Below are positions 33,975-42,153 of a DNA stretch of 64,000 bases, piece after piece. Origin of the DNA: ASV31 sp965229765. Lineage in GTDB: Bacteria > Pseudomonadota > Alphaproteobacteria > Rhodobacterales > Rhodobacteraceae. How positions within the stretch are numbered: position 1 is the first letter of the stretch; each line of letters opens with the position of its first letter. Under the pieces are notes generated by a model. That model ran no database searches and was not told the DNA's origin. It saw only the letters and a program-made list of their open reading frames with translations. Location: NCBI GenBank assembly GCA_965229765.1, contig CBDDJT010000002.1:372001-436000 (forward strand), in the 5' to 3' direction. The position numbers and the translations under genes were made by a program.

Positions 33975-35518
33975 CAGAACTGACGGAAGTCCCGGCACGG
34001 CCCCGCCGTGGCGGAGGGCGCGCCGCCCGCGTGGCGCAGCGCGCCGCACCGCTGGCCGACAACATCCGGCCCGTCCGCCCCGGCATGGCCGGCGGACAGT
34101 ATCGCCCCCTGACCGACGAGGGCATGGCGCGCATCCATGCCGCCGCGCTCGACGCTCTGGAACAGGTGGGGCTGTCACAGGCCCCCGTGTCGGGCATCGA
34201 GGCGATGACCGGCGCCGGCGCGGTTCTGGGTGACGATGGCCGCCTGCGCTTTCCCCGCGCGCTGGTCGAGGACATGCTGGCCCTGGCGCCGAAGGAGATC
34301 ACGCTTTGCGCCCGGGACCCGCGCTTCGACCTGGAGCTTTCGGGCGCGCGCGTCCACTACGGGACCGCGGGCGCGGCGGTGAACATGGTCGACATCCGCA
34401 CCGGCACCTACACGCCGTCCACGGCACGCGACCTTTTCGATGCCGCGCGGCTTGTGCATCACCTTGACAACATTCACTTCTTCCAGCGCTGCATGGTCTG
34501 CTGCGACGTGCCCGACCTGGTCGAAATGGACTTGAACACGCTCTACGCGGCGCTGGCGGGCACGACCAAGCACGTGGGCACCTCGTTCTCGGACCCCGCC
34601 AGCATGGACCCGGGGTTCGAGCTTCTGCACATGGTCGCGGGCTCCGAAGAGGCCTGGCGCGCGCGGCCCTTCGTGTCGATGTCGAACTGCTTTGTCGTGC
34701 CGCCGATGAAGTTCGCCACCGAAAGCTGCCTGTCGATGGAGGCGGCGATCCGGGGCGGGATGCCGGTGCTCTTGCTGTCGGCGGGACAGGCGGGCGCGAC
34801 GGCGCCGGCGCCGCTGGCCGCCGCGATCGTGCAGGCGGTGGCGGAATGCCTGGCTGGCGTGGTCTATGTCAACGCGGTCAGGCCGGGGCATCCGGCGATC
34901 TTCGGCACATGGCCCTTCGTGTCGGACCTGCGCACCGGCGCGATGTCGGGCGGATCGGCGGAACAGGCGCTGCTGACGGCGGGCTGCGCGCAGATGCACC
35001 GCTTCTACGGGCTGCCGGGCGGCGCGGCGGCGGGCATGTCCGACAGCAAGCTGCCGGACATGCAGGCCGGCTGGGAACAAGGCATCAACACCGCGCTGGC
35101 GGGTCTTTCGGGCCTGAACATGGTCTACGAGTCGGTCGGTATGTACGCGTCATTGCTGGGGTTTTCCCACGAGGGGCTGGTTCTGGGCAACGACGTGATC
35201 GGCCAGGCGCTGCGCACCGTGCGTGGCATCGACGTGACCGAGGACAGCGTGTCGATCGAGGTGATGAAGGCCGTCTGCCTCGATGGCGGGCCGGGGCACT
35301 ACCTGGGCAGTGACCAGACGCTGAAGCTGATGCAGTCGGAGTATATCTATCCCGAGGTCGGCAACCGGATGTCACCCAAGGAATGGGTCGAGGCGGGCCA
35401 GCCGCTGCTGCTGGACCGGGCGACAGCCAAGAAGGACGCGATCCTCCAGACCGCGCCGATCCAGGTCACGCCCGATGTGGACAGGGCCGTGCGCGCCCGG
35501 TTCCCGATGTATTTCTAG
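33971..35518 (+). CDS. MttB-family (trimethylamine/betaine) methyltransferase, second
   Basis: Protein of 515 residues, paralogous to the MttB at 23973-25505. A basic N-terminal extension is followed by the barrel from about QYRPLTDEGMARIHAAALDAL. Landmarks are VHYGTAGAAVNMVDIRTG, AGQAGATAPAPLA and GIDVTEDSVSIEV. It has no in-frame amber codon. It is the third gene of the FAD-GcvT/FAD-GcvT/mttB operon, coupled by ATGA. As for its paralogue, the methyl acceptor (corrinoid protein or another carrier) is not encoded nearby, so the direct partner is open; the adjacent GcvT domains are an obvious candidate endpoint. Confidence 0.84.
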   Translation: MTELTEVPARPRRGGGRAARVAQRAAPLADNIRPVRPGMAGGQYRPLTDEGMARIHAAALDALEQVGLSQAPVSGIEAMTGAGAVLGDDGRLRFPRALVEDMLALAPKEITLCARDPRFDLELSGARVHYGTAGAAVNMVDIRTGTYTPSTARDLFDAARLVHHLDNIHFFQRCMVCCDVPDLVEMDLNTLYAALAGTTKHVGTSFSDPASMDPGFELLHMVAGSEEAWRARPFVSMSNCFVVPPMKFATESCLSMEAAIRGGMPVLLLSAGQAGATAPAPLAAAIVQAVAECLAGVVYVNAVRPGHPAIFGTWPFVSDLRTGAMSGGSAEQALLTAGCAQMHRFYGLPGGAAAGMSDSKLPDMQAGWEQGINTALAGLSGLNMVYESVGMYASLLGFSHEGLVLGNDVIGQALRTVRGIDVTEDSVSIEVMKAVCLDGGPGHYLGSDQTLKLMQSEYIYPEVGNRMSPKEWVEAGQPLLLDRATAKKDAILQTAPIQVTPDVDRAVRARFPMYF

Positions 35519-35543
35519 GGCCGGATTCTGCAGGCCGCGTGAC

Positions 35544-35572
35544 GTCGGCATCGCGTCGGCACCATGTCGGCG
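35544..35572. repeat. Three-unit 11-bp tandem repeat (GTCGGCANNNN)
   Basis: Units are GTCGGCA+TCGC, GTCGGCA+CCAT and GTCGGCG. Read on the other strand this is CGCCGAC-N4-TGCCGAC-N4-TGCCGAC, the same order and spacing as the array at 17679-17718. It begins 26 bases past the stop of the second mttB, mirroring the position of the other array after gmaS. Confidence 0.7.
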
Positions 35573-35719
35573 CGCGGGATGGCACCGGCGGGGGAACGCC
35601 GCTTTGCGGCGTGCCTCCGGCGGGAGTATTTCCGAACAGAAGAAGCGGGGCCGATGCGCGATCCGGCCAGCGCGGGCCTGCCGGCGGCGCCGGCGGTTCC
35701 AGGGCGCGTTCCGCGTTGC

Positions 35720-35750
35720 GGCGGGGGCCCGGCGCGCGCCGGCCCCCGCC
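35720..35750. terminator. GC-rich hairpin between convergent mttB and tpa
   Basis: Arms GGCGGGGGCC (35720-35729) and GGCCCCCGCC (35741-35750) are perfectly complementary, with further pairing inside the loop. The hairpin lies directly at the tpa 3' end and within the convergent spacer, so it may end transcription from both sides. No T-run follows, so rho-independence is not clear. Confidence 0.45.
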
Positions 35751-35757
35751 ATCCGGA

Positions 35758-37140
35758 TCAGGCGCCGAAGACGCGGGTCAGCGCGCCGTCGACGGCGTCG
35801 GTGATCTGGTCGATGTCGTCGGCGGTGGCGATCAGCGCCGGGCTGAAGCACAGCGTGTTGTTGAAGCCCGGCACAGAGCGGTTGGTGGCGCCGATGATGA
35901 CGCCCTGCGCCATGCAGTCGGCGACCACGGCCTGCACCTTCTTTTCGTTCGCGGGCTCCTTGCTGGCGCGATCGGCGACCAGTTCGGCACCGCAGAAAAG
36001 GCCCTTGCCGCGCACGTCGCCCACGACGGCGTGCCTATCCTTGAGCGCATTCAGGTTCGCCATCAGGCGCTCGCCCATGTCGAGGGTGTTCTGCAGGAGG
36101 TTCTCTTCCTCGATGATCTTCATGTTCTCGATGGCCGCCGCCGGACCGGCGGTGCAGCCGCCGAAGGTCGAGATGTCGCGGAAGTAGTCCAGCGGATCGT
36201 CGGGGTTGGACTTGAACATGTCGAAGACCTTTTCGGTCGTCACCATGCAGGCGATGGCGGCATAGCCAGAGGCGACGCCCTTTGCCATGGTCACGAAGTC
36301 GGGCCTCACCCCATAGTGCTGGTAGCCGAACCACGTGCCGGTGCGCCCGACGCCGCAGACCACCTCGTCGATGTGCAACAGGATCTCGTACTTGTCGCAG
36401 ATCTCCTGCACGCGCTGCCAGTAGCCCTCGGGGGGCGTGATGACACCGCCGCCCGCCGTGACGGGTTCGAGGCAGAGCCCGCCCACCGTGTCGGGACCTT
36501 CGCGCAGGATCACCTCTTCGATGGCGTCGGCGGCGCGCTGGCCGTAGTTCTCGACATCCCACTGGGCGCGGTATTCGAGGCAGTGCGGCACCTCGACGAA
36601 GCCGGGCGCGAAGGGGCCGTATTGCGCGTTGCGTTCCAGCTGGCCGCCCGCCGACATCGCGGCGATGGTCGAGCCGTGATAATCGCGCTCGCGGTACAGA
36701 ATCTTGTTCTTCCTGCCGCCATGGCGCTTGTGCGCGATCTGGCGGATCATCTTGAACGCCTTCTCGTTCGCCTCGGACCCCGAATTCGTGTAGTAGACCC
36801 GGCTCATGCCCGGCATCTTGGCAATCAGCATCTCGGCGAAGCGCGCGCCGGGGATGGAGCCTGCGGAATTGGCGAAGTAGTTCAGCTGCAAGAGCTGGTC
36901 GCGCACCGCGTTGGCGATGCGTTCGCGCCCGTAGCCCACATTCACGGTCCAGACGGCGCCGGACACGGCGTCGAGGTGTTCCTTGCCCTTCTGGTCCCAG
37001 ACGCGCATCCCCCTGCCTTCGACGATGATGCGCGGATCGGTCGTCTCGAACGGCTTGTGCTGGATCAGGTGGTGCCAGAGATGGGCGCGGTCGGCCTCGA
37101 CCACGGCGCTGAGGTCGTTGGGATTGATCTGGGTGTTCAT
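35758..37140 (-). CDS. tpa: Taurine--pyruvate aminotransferase
   Basis: Class III PLP aminotransferase of 460 residues converting taurine and pyruvate to sulfoacetaldehyde and alanine. The Schiff-base lysine is Lys287 in TMAKGVASGY, and Asp258 (HIDEV) holds the pyridine nitrogen. Also seen are NSGSEANEKAFK and the phosphate-binding region around FGGCTAGPAA. The start MNTQINPNDL fits the family length. The gene is divergent from tauABC and near xsc, the classical taurine cluster, which makes Tpa far more likely than another omega-aminotransferase. Expression is presumably induced through TauR. Confidence 0.92.
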   Translation of the reverse strand: MNTQINPNDLSAVVEADRAHLWHHLIQHKPFETTDPRIIVEGRGMRVWDQKGKEHLDAVSGAVWTVNVGYGRERIANAVRDQLLQLNYFANSAGSIPGARFAEMLIAKMPGMSRVYYTNSGSEANEKAFKMIRQIAHKRHGGRKNKILYRERDYHGSTIAAMSAGGQLERNAQYGPFAPGFVEVPHCLEYRAQWDVENYGQRAADAIEEVILREGPDTVGGLCLEPVTAGGGVITPPEGYWQRVQEICDKYEILLHIDEVVCGVGRTGTWFGYQHYGVRPDFVTMAKGVASGYAAIACMVTTEKVFDMFKSNPDDPLDYFRDISTFGGCTAGPAAAIENMKIIEEENLLQNTLDMGERLMANLNALKDRHAVVGDVRGKGLFCGAELVADRASKEPANEKKVQAVVADCMAQGVIIGATNRSVPGFNNTLCFSPALIATADDIDQITDAVDGALTRVFGA

Positions 37141-37269
37141 GACTGGATGCTCCGCAGGCGGGCCAAGCGGCCGGGCAAGGTATATCGGCGCGTCACGCTG
37201 CCTTATTTCAGGGCGGCCCGATAGGGCCAGTTGCCCAGCAAGCGTATGACCAGACAAGAATGGGTTTTA

Positions 37270-37283
37270 CAAACCGATGTTTG
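37270..37283. promoter_or_regulatory. Dyad CAAAC-CGAT-GTTTG in tpa/tauA divergent region
   Basis: A 5-bp inverted repeat with a 4-base spacer lies in the 241-base region between tpa and tauA, in its most AT-rich part. It may be part of a promoter or regulator site. It does not resemble the GGTCC/GGACC half-sites in front of tauR. Confidence 0.3.
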
Positions 37284-37381
37284 CGCTTTCATTCTGGTGC
37301 GCGCGACGGGCCCCGTCCTATAGTCGCCGTATAAGCAAGAGTACCGTGCGCGCGCGGATGTGAGAAACAGGGAGACGATTG

Positions 37382-38392
37382 ATGATGAAGAACAGAACGC
37401 TGAAGGGCGCAGTTGCTTCGCTTGCGCTGGTCTGCGCGGGCGGTTCGGTCCAGGCTGGCGGACACCTGAGCGAGATCACCGTGGCCTACTTCCTCGAATG
37501 GCCGATGCCGTTCCAGTACGCCAAGGTCAAGGGCATGTACGAAGAGGCGATGGGCCTCGACATCAACTGGGTCAGCTTTGACACCGGGACGGCGATGTCG
37601 GCCGCGATGGCCTCGGGCGACGTACAACTGGCCGTGAGCCAGGGCGTGCCGCCCTTCGTGGTGGCCACCTCGGCCGGGCAGGATCTTCAGATCGTGGACG
37701 TGGCGGTCAGCTATGCCGACAACGACAACTGCGTCGTTGCCGAGGCGCTGGAGATCGACAAGGACAGCGCGGGCGAACTGGAAGGCAAGAAGGTGGGCGT
37801 GCCGATCGGCACCGCTGCGCATTACGGCTTTCTCAAGCAGATGGACCATTTCGGCGTCGACATCACGACGATGGAAATCGTCGACATGGCCCCGCCGGAC
37901 GGCGCTGCGGCCTTCGCGCAGGGCAGCCTAGACATGGTCTGCGGCTGGGGCGGCGCGCTGCGCCGCATGAAAGAGCACGGCAACGTGCTTCTGACCGGCG
38001 ACGAGAAGACGGCGCTGGGTATCCTGGTGTTCGACGTGACCTCGGCCCCGGCCGAATTCGTGGCCGAGAACGAAGAGCTTGTGGCCAAGTTCCTTGCCGT
38101 GACCGCCGAGGCCAACGCCATGTGGAACTCTGGCGAGAACAGCGCCGAGATGCTGCCGGTGATCGCGCAGGACGCGGGCATGGACGAGACCGCGACGGCC
38201 GAGACCATCGCGACTTTCGTCTTCCCGTCCGTGGACGACCAGTTGTCGGCCGGCTGGCTGGGCGGCAACGCGCAGGAGTTCATGAACGGCGTGGCGCAGG
38301 TGTTCCTGGACGCCGGGTCGATCGACGCCAAGCGTGACAGCTATTCCAGCGCGGTGAACACCGGTCCGCTGGCCGCCGCCTCCGGCATGTGA
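37382..38392 (+). CDS. tauA: Taurine ABC transporter substrate-binding protein
   Basis: Periplasmic protein of 336 residues. The start at MMKNRTLKG is placed by a GGGAG Shine-Dalgarno seven bases upstream; the second ATG is an alternative. The signal peptide ends at VQAGG (about residue 26). The mature part shows the NMT1/SsuA-like fold, with SGDVQLAVSQGVPPFVVATS and LEGKKVGVPIGTAAHYGF. It captures taurine for TauBC. It is divergent from tpa and is followed by a strong hairpin before tauB, an arrangement that often lets the binding protein be made in excess. Confidence 0.9.
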   Translation: MMKNRTLKGAVASLALVCAGGSVQAGGHLSEITVAYFLEWPMPFQYAKVKGMYEEAMGLDINWVSFDTGTAMSAAMASGDVQLAVSQGVPPFVVATSAGQDLQIVDVAVSYADNDNCVVAEALEIDKDSAGELEGKKVGVPIGTAAHYGFLKQMDHFGVDITTMEIVDMAPPDGAAAFAQGSLDMVCGWGGALRRMKEHGNVLLTGDEKTALGILVFDVTSAPAEFVAENEELVAKFLAVTAEANAMWNSGENSAEMLPVIAQDAGMDETATAETIATFVFPSVDDQLSAGWLGGNAQEFMNGVAQVFLDAGSIDAKRDSYSSAVNTGPLAAASGM

Positions 38393-38402
38393 TCTGACGC
38401 GG

Positions 38403-38439
38403 ACGGCCCCCGGATGACCGGGGGCCGTTCCCATTTTTC
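38403..38439 (+). terminator. Intra-operon hairpin/attenuator between tauA and tauB
   Basis: ACGGCCCCCGG (38403-38413), loop ATGA, CCGGGGGCCGT (38418-38428): an 11-bp perfect stem, followed by TCCCATTTTT. It has the form of a rho-independent terminator but lies inside the tauABC operon, so partial termination or 3'-end protection of tauA mRNA is the likely effect. Confidence 0.75.
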
Positions 38440-38460
38440 TCTGACCGAACTGGGGAACCG

Positions 38461-39267
38461 ATGTCCGGTCTGACCATTTCCAATCTTTCGATGCGTTTCG
38501 ACCTGCCGAACGGCGCGCATGTCCAGGCACTTCAGGACGTGTCGCTGAACGTCGGCGAAGGCGAGATCGTGTCGGTGCTTGGCCCTTCGGGCTGCGGCAA
38601 GACCACGCTTCTGAACATCATCGCCGGCTTTCTGGCCCCGACATCGGGCAAGGTCGAGATGAACGGCCACGTGGTGAAGGGGCCTGCGGCCGAACGCGGC
38701 ATGGTGTTCCAGAAGGGCGCTCTTTTCGAGTGGATGAGAGTGCGCGAGAACGTCGATTTCGGGCCGCGCATGAAGGGCATGGCCAAGGCAGAGAGGGACC
38801 GTATCGCGGACCATCTGCTGGAAAGCGTGGGCCTGCAATCCTTCAAGGAAAAAGCCGTCTACGAACTGTCCGGCGGGATGCAGCAGCGCGTGGCCCTGGC
38901 ACGCTGCCTTGCCAACGACCCTGACGTGATCCTGATGGACGAACCGCTGGGCGCGCTGGACGCGCTGACACGCGAGAAGATGCAGGGGCTGGTTCTGAAG
39001 CTGTGGAAAGAGACCGGCAAGACGGTCATCCTGATTACCCACTCGGTCGAAGAGGCGCTTTTGCTGGGGGAACGTCTTATCGTGATGGCGCCGCGCCCGG
39101 GGCGCATTCACAAGGAATACAAACTGCCTTTCGCCGATCTGGGCGTTGACGCCGACCTGCGCGAGGTGAAGAAATCCGACGGGTTTTCCGACACCCGAGA
39201 GGAGATCCTTGGCATGATCTGGGAGATGGAAGAGGAAATCATGGGCCGCACGGAGGTGGCGACATGA
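38461..39267 (+). CDS. tauB: Taurine ABC transporter ATP-binding protein
   Basis: ABC ATPase of 268 residues. Walker A is GPSGCGKT (41-48), Q-loop VFQKGALFEW (81-90), signature LSGGMQQR (135-142), Walker B VILMDEP (155-161) and H-loop ILITHSVEEA. It powers taurine import with TauA and TauC. The stop overlaps the tauC start by four bases. A C-terminal extension beyond the ATPase core (about residues 225-268) is charged and specific to the nitrate/sulfonate/taurine class. Confidence 0.93.
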   Translation: MSGLTISNLSMRFDLPNGAHVQALQDVSLNVGEGEIVSVLGPSGCGKTTLLNIIAGFLAPTSGKVEMNGHVVKGPAAERGMVFQKGALFEWMRVRENVDFGPRMKGMAKAERDRIADHLLESVGLQSFKEKAVYELSGGMQQRVALARCLANDPDVILMDEPLGALDALTREKMQGLVLKLWKETGKTVILITHSVEEALLLGERLIVMAPRPGRIHKEYKLPFADLGVDADLREVKKSDGFSDTREEILGMIWEMEEEIMGRTEVAT

Positions 39268-40529
39268 CCGTCCTGATATTCTACGTGGTGCTTTTCGTCG
39301 TCGCTTTCCTGTTGGTGGGCCTGGTGCGCCGCCAGATGGAGGATCGGCACGATTTCACCAGCCTAAAGACGGTGACGTTCGGCGACGAAAGCGCGGTGCG
39401 CCCCGATCGCGCGGCCTCGGTGATTTCTGTGCTGACGATCTTCCTGATTTGGGGGGCCTTCACCGGGTCCAAGATCATGCCGATTCATGTGCCCGGCCCG
39501 TTCACTGGCACGACAGAGTTCACTTATACAGCGCAGAACGCCGCAGGAGAGACCGACGACGCGATCGTGCGCGTGATCGTGCACCCCATCGAGGTGGACC
39601 CCGGCGAGCAGGAGATCGAGCCGGGAGACGGCTTTGCAAAAAACGACGTGGACACGGTGGCCGAATGGCGCAGCACCCTGATCCGCGCAATCCGAAATGA
39701 CGAGGGATCAGACGACGACGCCTTCGCGATCATTGCCGTGGACGGCAAGCCCATCGCGCCCGACCAGACCGTCAAGGTGGCGGATGGCCAGGTTGCGATG
39801 ACGCCCAAGGGCTCTCTCAATTTCTCGCCCGCCAAGGGCATGCAGATGGAGCCGATCTGGCTGCCCTCGCCCGAGACGGTGGTCAAGCGCTTCTTCGAGA
39901 TCGCGTCCGAGGGATACCAGAACTTCACCCTGTGGGAGCATCTTGGCTGGTCGCTTCTGCGGGTGATCGTGGGCTTTGTGCTTGGCGCTGCGGTGGGCAT
40001 TCCGCTGGGTTACGCGATGGGCCTGTCCGGGTGGTTCCGCGGCTGGTTCGATCCCATCGTCGAATTCATGCGCCCGGTGCCGCCCCTTGCCCTGATTCCG
40101 CTGGTCATCATCTGGTTCGGCATCTGGGAAACCGGCAAGATCATCCTGCTTTTCCTTGCCGCGCTGTGGATCATGATCATCGCGGCGCGGGCCGGCGTGT
40201 CGGGTGTGAACATCACCAAGATCCATGCCGCCTACAGCCTTGGCGCGTCAAGGTGGCAGATCATGCGGCACGTGATCGTGCCCAACAGCCTGCCCGAGAT
40301 CTTTACCGGCGCGCGGGTGGCGATGGGCGTCTGCTGGGGCACGGTCGTGGCGGCGGAACTGGTGGCCGCGCAGAAGGGCGCGGGCATGATGATCATCGCG
40401 GCGTCCAAGTTCCAGCTGACCGATATCGTCATCATGGGCATCGTGCTGATCGGGATCATCGGCTATTCCATCGACATCCTGATGCGGCGGGCCGAAAAGA
40501 TCCTCGTGCCGTGGAAAGGCCAGTCCTGA
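39264..40529 (+). CDS. tauC: Taurine ABC transporter permease with large extracytoplasmic insert
   Basis: Membrane permease of 421 residues, much longer than the roughly 250-280 of E. coli TauC. Two N-terminal spans (about 1-20 and 50-68) are followed by a hydrophilic stretch of about 120 residues (72-195), and then the normal permease core with the EAA loop AAYSLGASRWQIMRHVIVPNS. The insert has a beta-sandwich flavour (TEFTYTAQNAAGE, DDAIVRVIVHP) and should face the periplasm, where it could contact TauA. Similar long permeases may occur in other roseobacters. It overlaps tauB by four bases. Confidence 0.9.
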   Translation: MTVLIFYVVLFVVAFLLVGLVRRQMEDRHDFTSLKTVTFGDESAVRPDRAASVISVLTIFLIWGAFTGSKIMPIHVPGPFTGTTEFTYTAQNAAGETDDAIVRVIVHPIEVDPGEQEIEPGDGFAKNDVDTVAEWRSTLIRAIRNDEGSDDDAFAIIAVDGKPIAPDQTVKVADGQVAMTPKGSLNFSPAKGMQMEPIWLPSPETVVKRFFEIASEGYQNFTLWEHLGWSLLRVIVGFVLGAAVGIPLGYAMGLSGWFRGWFDPIVEFMRPVPPLALIPLVIIWFGIWETGKIILLFLAALWIMIIAARAGVSGVNITKIHAAYSLGASRWQIMRHVIVPNSLPEIFTGARVAMGVCWGTVVAAELVAAQKGAGMMIIAASKFQLTDIVIMGIVLIGIIGYSIDILMRRAEKILVPWKGQS

Positions 40530-40532
40530 CCG

Positions 40533-40583
40533 GGTCCGGCTGGACCTAGCGGCGGCCGCGAATTTGCGGCAAGCTGGGTCCAG
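40533..40583. promoter_or_regulatory. TauR-like operator region before tauR
   Basis: Three half-sites lie within 51 bases: GGTCC (40533-40537), CTGGACCTAG (40540-40549) and GGTCCAG (40577-40583). The middle one fits nine of ten positions of CTGGACYTAA, the direct repeat I recall for Rhodobacter capsulatus TauR. Its position directly before tauR suggests autoregulation. No copy was found between tpa and tauA. Confidence 0.5.
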
Positions 40584-40585
40584 TC

Positions 40586-42067
40586 ATGTCCATTCCAGCC
40601 GAAGCCTTCTTTCTGGGTGACGAGACCGGCGGCACGTTGCAGCAACGGCTGAAACGGCTGGTGGTCGAGGGCATCCTGTCGTCCCGGTTCCAGCCCGGAG
40701 AGCGGATGCCGTCAAGCCGGGCGCTGGCCCGGCATCTTGGTGTCAGCCGGATCACCGTGACGCTGGCCTATACCGACCTTGTGGCCGACGATTACCTTGT
40801 CTCGCGGGGACGGTCGGGGTATTTCGTGTCGCGCACCGCGCCCGTGGCACCTCGGTTCGAGCCGCAGGGCAGACCTGCCGACAGCCAGGTCGACTGGTCG
40901 CGCTTTCTTGCCCATCGCAGCACGGGAGAGCGCGGCATAGAACGGCCCGCTGACTGGCAAAGCTATCGCTATCCCTTTATCTACGGGCAGGCGGATCCGA
41001 CGCTCTTCGATCATCAGAACTGGCGGCTGTGCGCGCTTCAGGCGCTGGGCCAAAAGGAATTCGACGCCCTGACCGCCGACCACTACGAACGCGACGATCC
41101 AAAGCTGGTGGAATATATCCTGCGCCACATCCTGACGCGGCGGGGCATCGCGGCACGGCCCGAGAACGTGCTGGTGACGATGGGGGCGCAGAACGCGCTG
41201 TGGCTGGCGGCGCAGTTGTTGCTGACCCAGAGGCGGACCGCCGTGGTGGAAAACCCCGGCTATCCCGGCCTGCGCCAGATTCTGGAACAGACGCGCTGCC
41301 GAACGATCAGCGTGGACGTGGACGCGGGCGGGCTGCCGCCAGAGGCGCTGCCAAAGGGCGCGGACGTGGTGTTCACCACGGTCAGCCACCAGTGCCCGAC
41401 GAATGCCACCATGCCGCTTGCCCGGCGCAAGGCGCTGCTGGACCGGGCGATGCGCGACAATTTCGTGATCGTCGAGGACGATTACGAATTCGAAATGGCG
41501 TTCCGGCAGGCGCCTTCTCCCTCGCTCAAGTCGCTGGATGCGGCGGGGGCGGTGATCTACGTGGGCAGCTTTTCCAAGTCGCTGGCGCCGGGGCTGCGGC
41601 TGGGGTTCCTCGTGGCGCCGGTGGCCTTCGTGCAGGAGGCGCGGCGGATGCGCGCCACGGTGCTGCGTCATCCGCCCGGACTGATGCAGCGGACGGCGGC
41701 GCATTTCCTGGCGCTGGGGCATTACGACGCCCAGATCAACCGGATGCGCAAGACCTATGCCCGGCGCCGGCAGGTGATGGAAGCGGCCATCGACGCGCAG
41801 GGACTGACGGTGGCGGGCGCCGCCGAAGCGGGGGGGTCGTGTTTCTGGATGCGCGCGCCCGAGGGTGTGGACACAGAGGATCTGGCGCGGCGGCTGCACC
41901 GGCGCGGCGTGGTGATCGAGCCGGGCGCGTCCTTCTTCGATCCCGCGCGGGCCGAGCGCGGATATTACCGGCTGGCCTATTCGTCTATCCCGACCGAACG
42001 CATCCCCGAGGGCATCGCGCTTATCGCGCGCGAGATCGCGGCCACTGGACCGATCGCAGCGGCCTGA
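40586..42067 (+). CDS. tauR: MocR-family taurine regulator TauR
   Basis: Regulator of 493 residues: an N-terminal GntR winged helix (about 17-83; PSSRALARHLGVSRITVTLAY) fused to a fold-type I aminotransferase domain. The latter keeps Lys331 (GSFSKSLAPGLRLGF) and Asp298 (EDDYEFE), so PLP can bind. MocR proteins use PLP-substrate adducts to sense amines; TauR activates taurine genes in Rhodobacter. It lies between tauC and xsc, the usual roseobacter order, with operator half-sites just upstream. Confidence 0.9.
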   Translation: MSIPAEAFFLGDETGGTLQQRLKRLVVEGILSSRFQPGERMPSSRALARHLGVSRITVTLAYTDLVADDYLVSRGRSGYFVSRTAPVAPRFEPQGRPADSQVDWSRFLAHRSTGERGIERPADWQSYRYPFIYGQADPTLFDHQNWRLCALQALGQKEFDALTADHYERDDPKLVEYILRHILTRRGIAARPENVLVTMGAQNALWLAAQLLLTQRRTAVVENPGYPGLRQILEQTRCRTISVDVDAGGLPPEALPKGADVVFTTVSHQCPTNATMPLARRKALLDRAMRDNFVIVEDDYEFEMAFRQAPSPSLKSLDAAGAVIYVGSFSKSLAPGLRLGFLVAPVAFVQEARRMRATVLRHPPGLMQRTAAHFLALGHYDAQINRMRKTYARRRQVMEAAIDAQGLTVAGAAEAGGSCFWMRAPEGVDTEDLARRLHRRGVVIEPGASFFDPARAERGYYRLAYSSIPTERIPEGIALIAREIAATGPIAAA

Positions 42068-42153
42068 CTGGCCCTATGAGGACGCGCCGCGCGCGGGCTA
42101 GGACACATGGGCCAGCCGCGCTGCACGCGGCCACGAACCATGGGGAACGCGCG

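Noticed and set aside
23973..35518. Pyrrolysine-containing MttB
   Set aside because: Neither MttB homologue has an in-frame amber codon, and no pylTSBCD genes are present.
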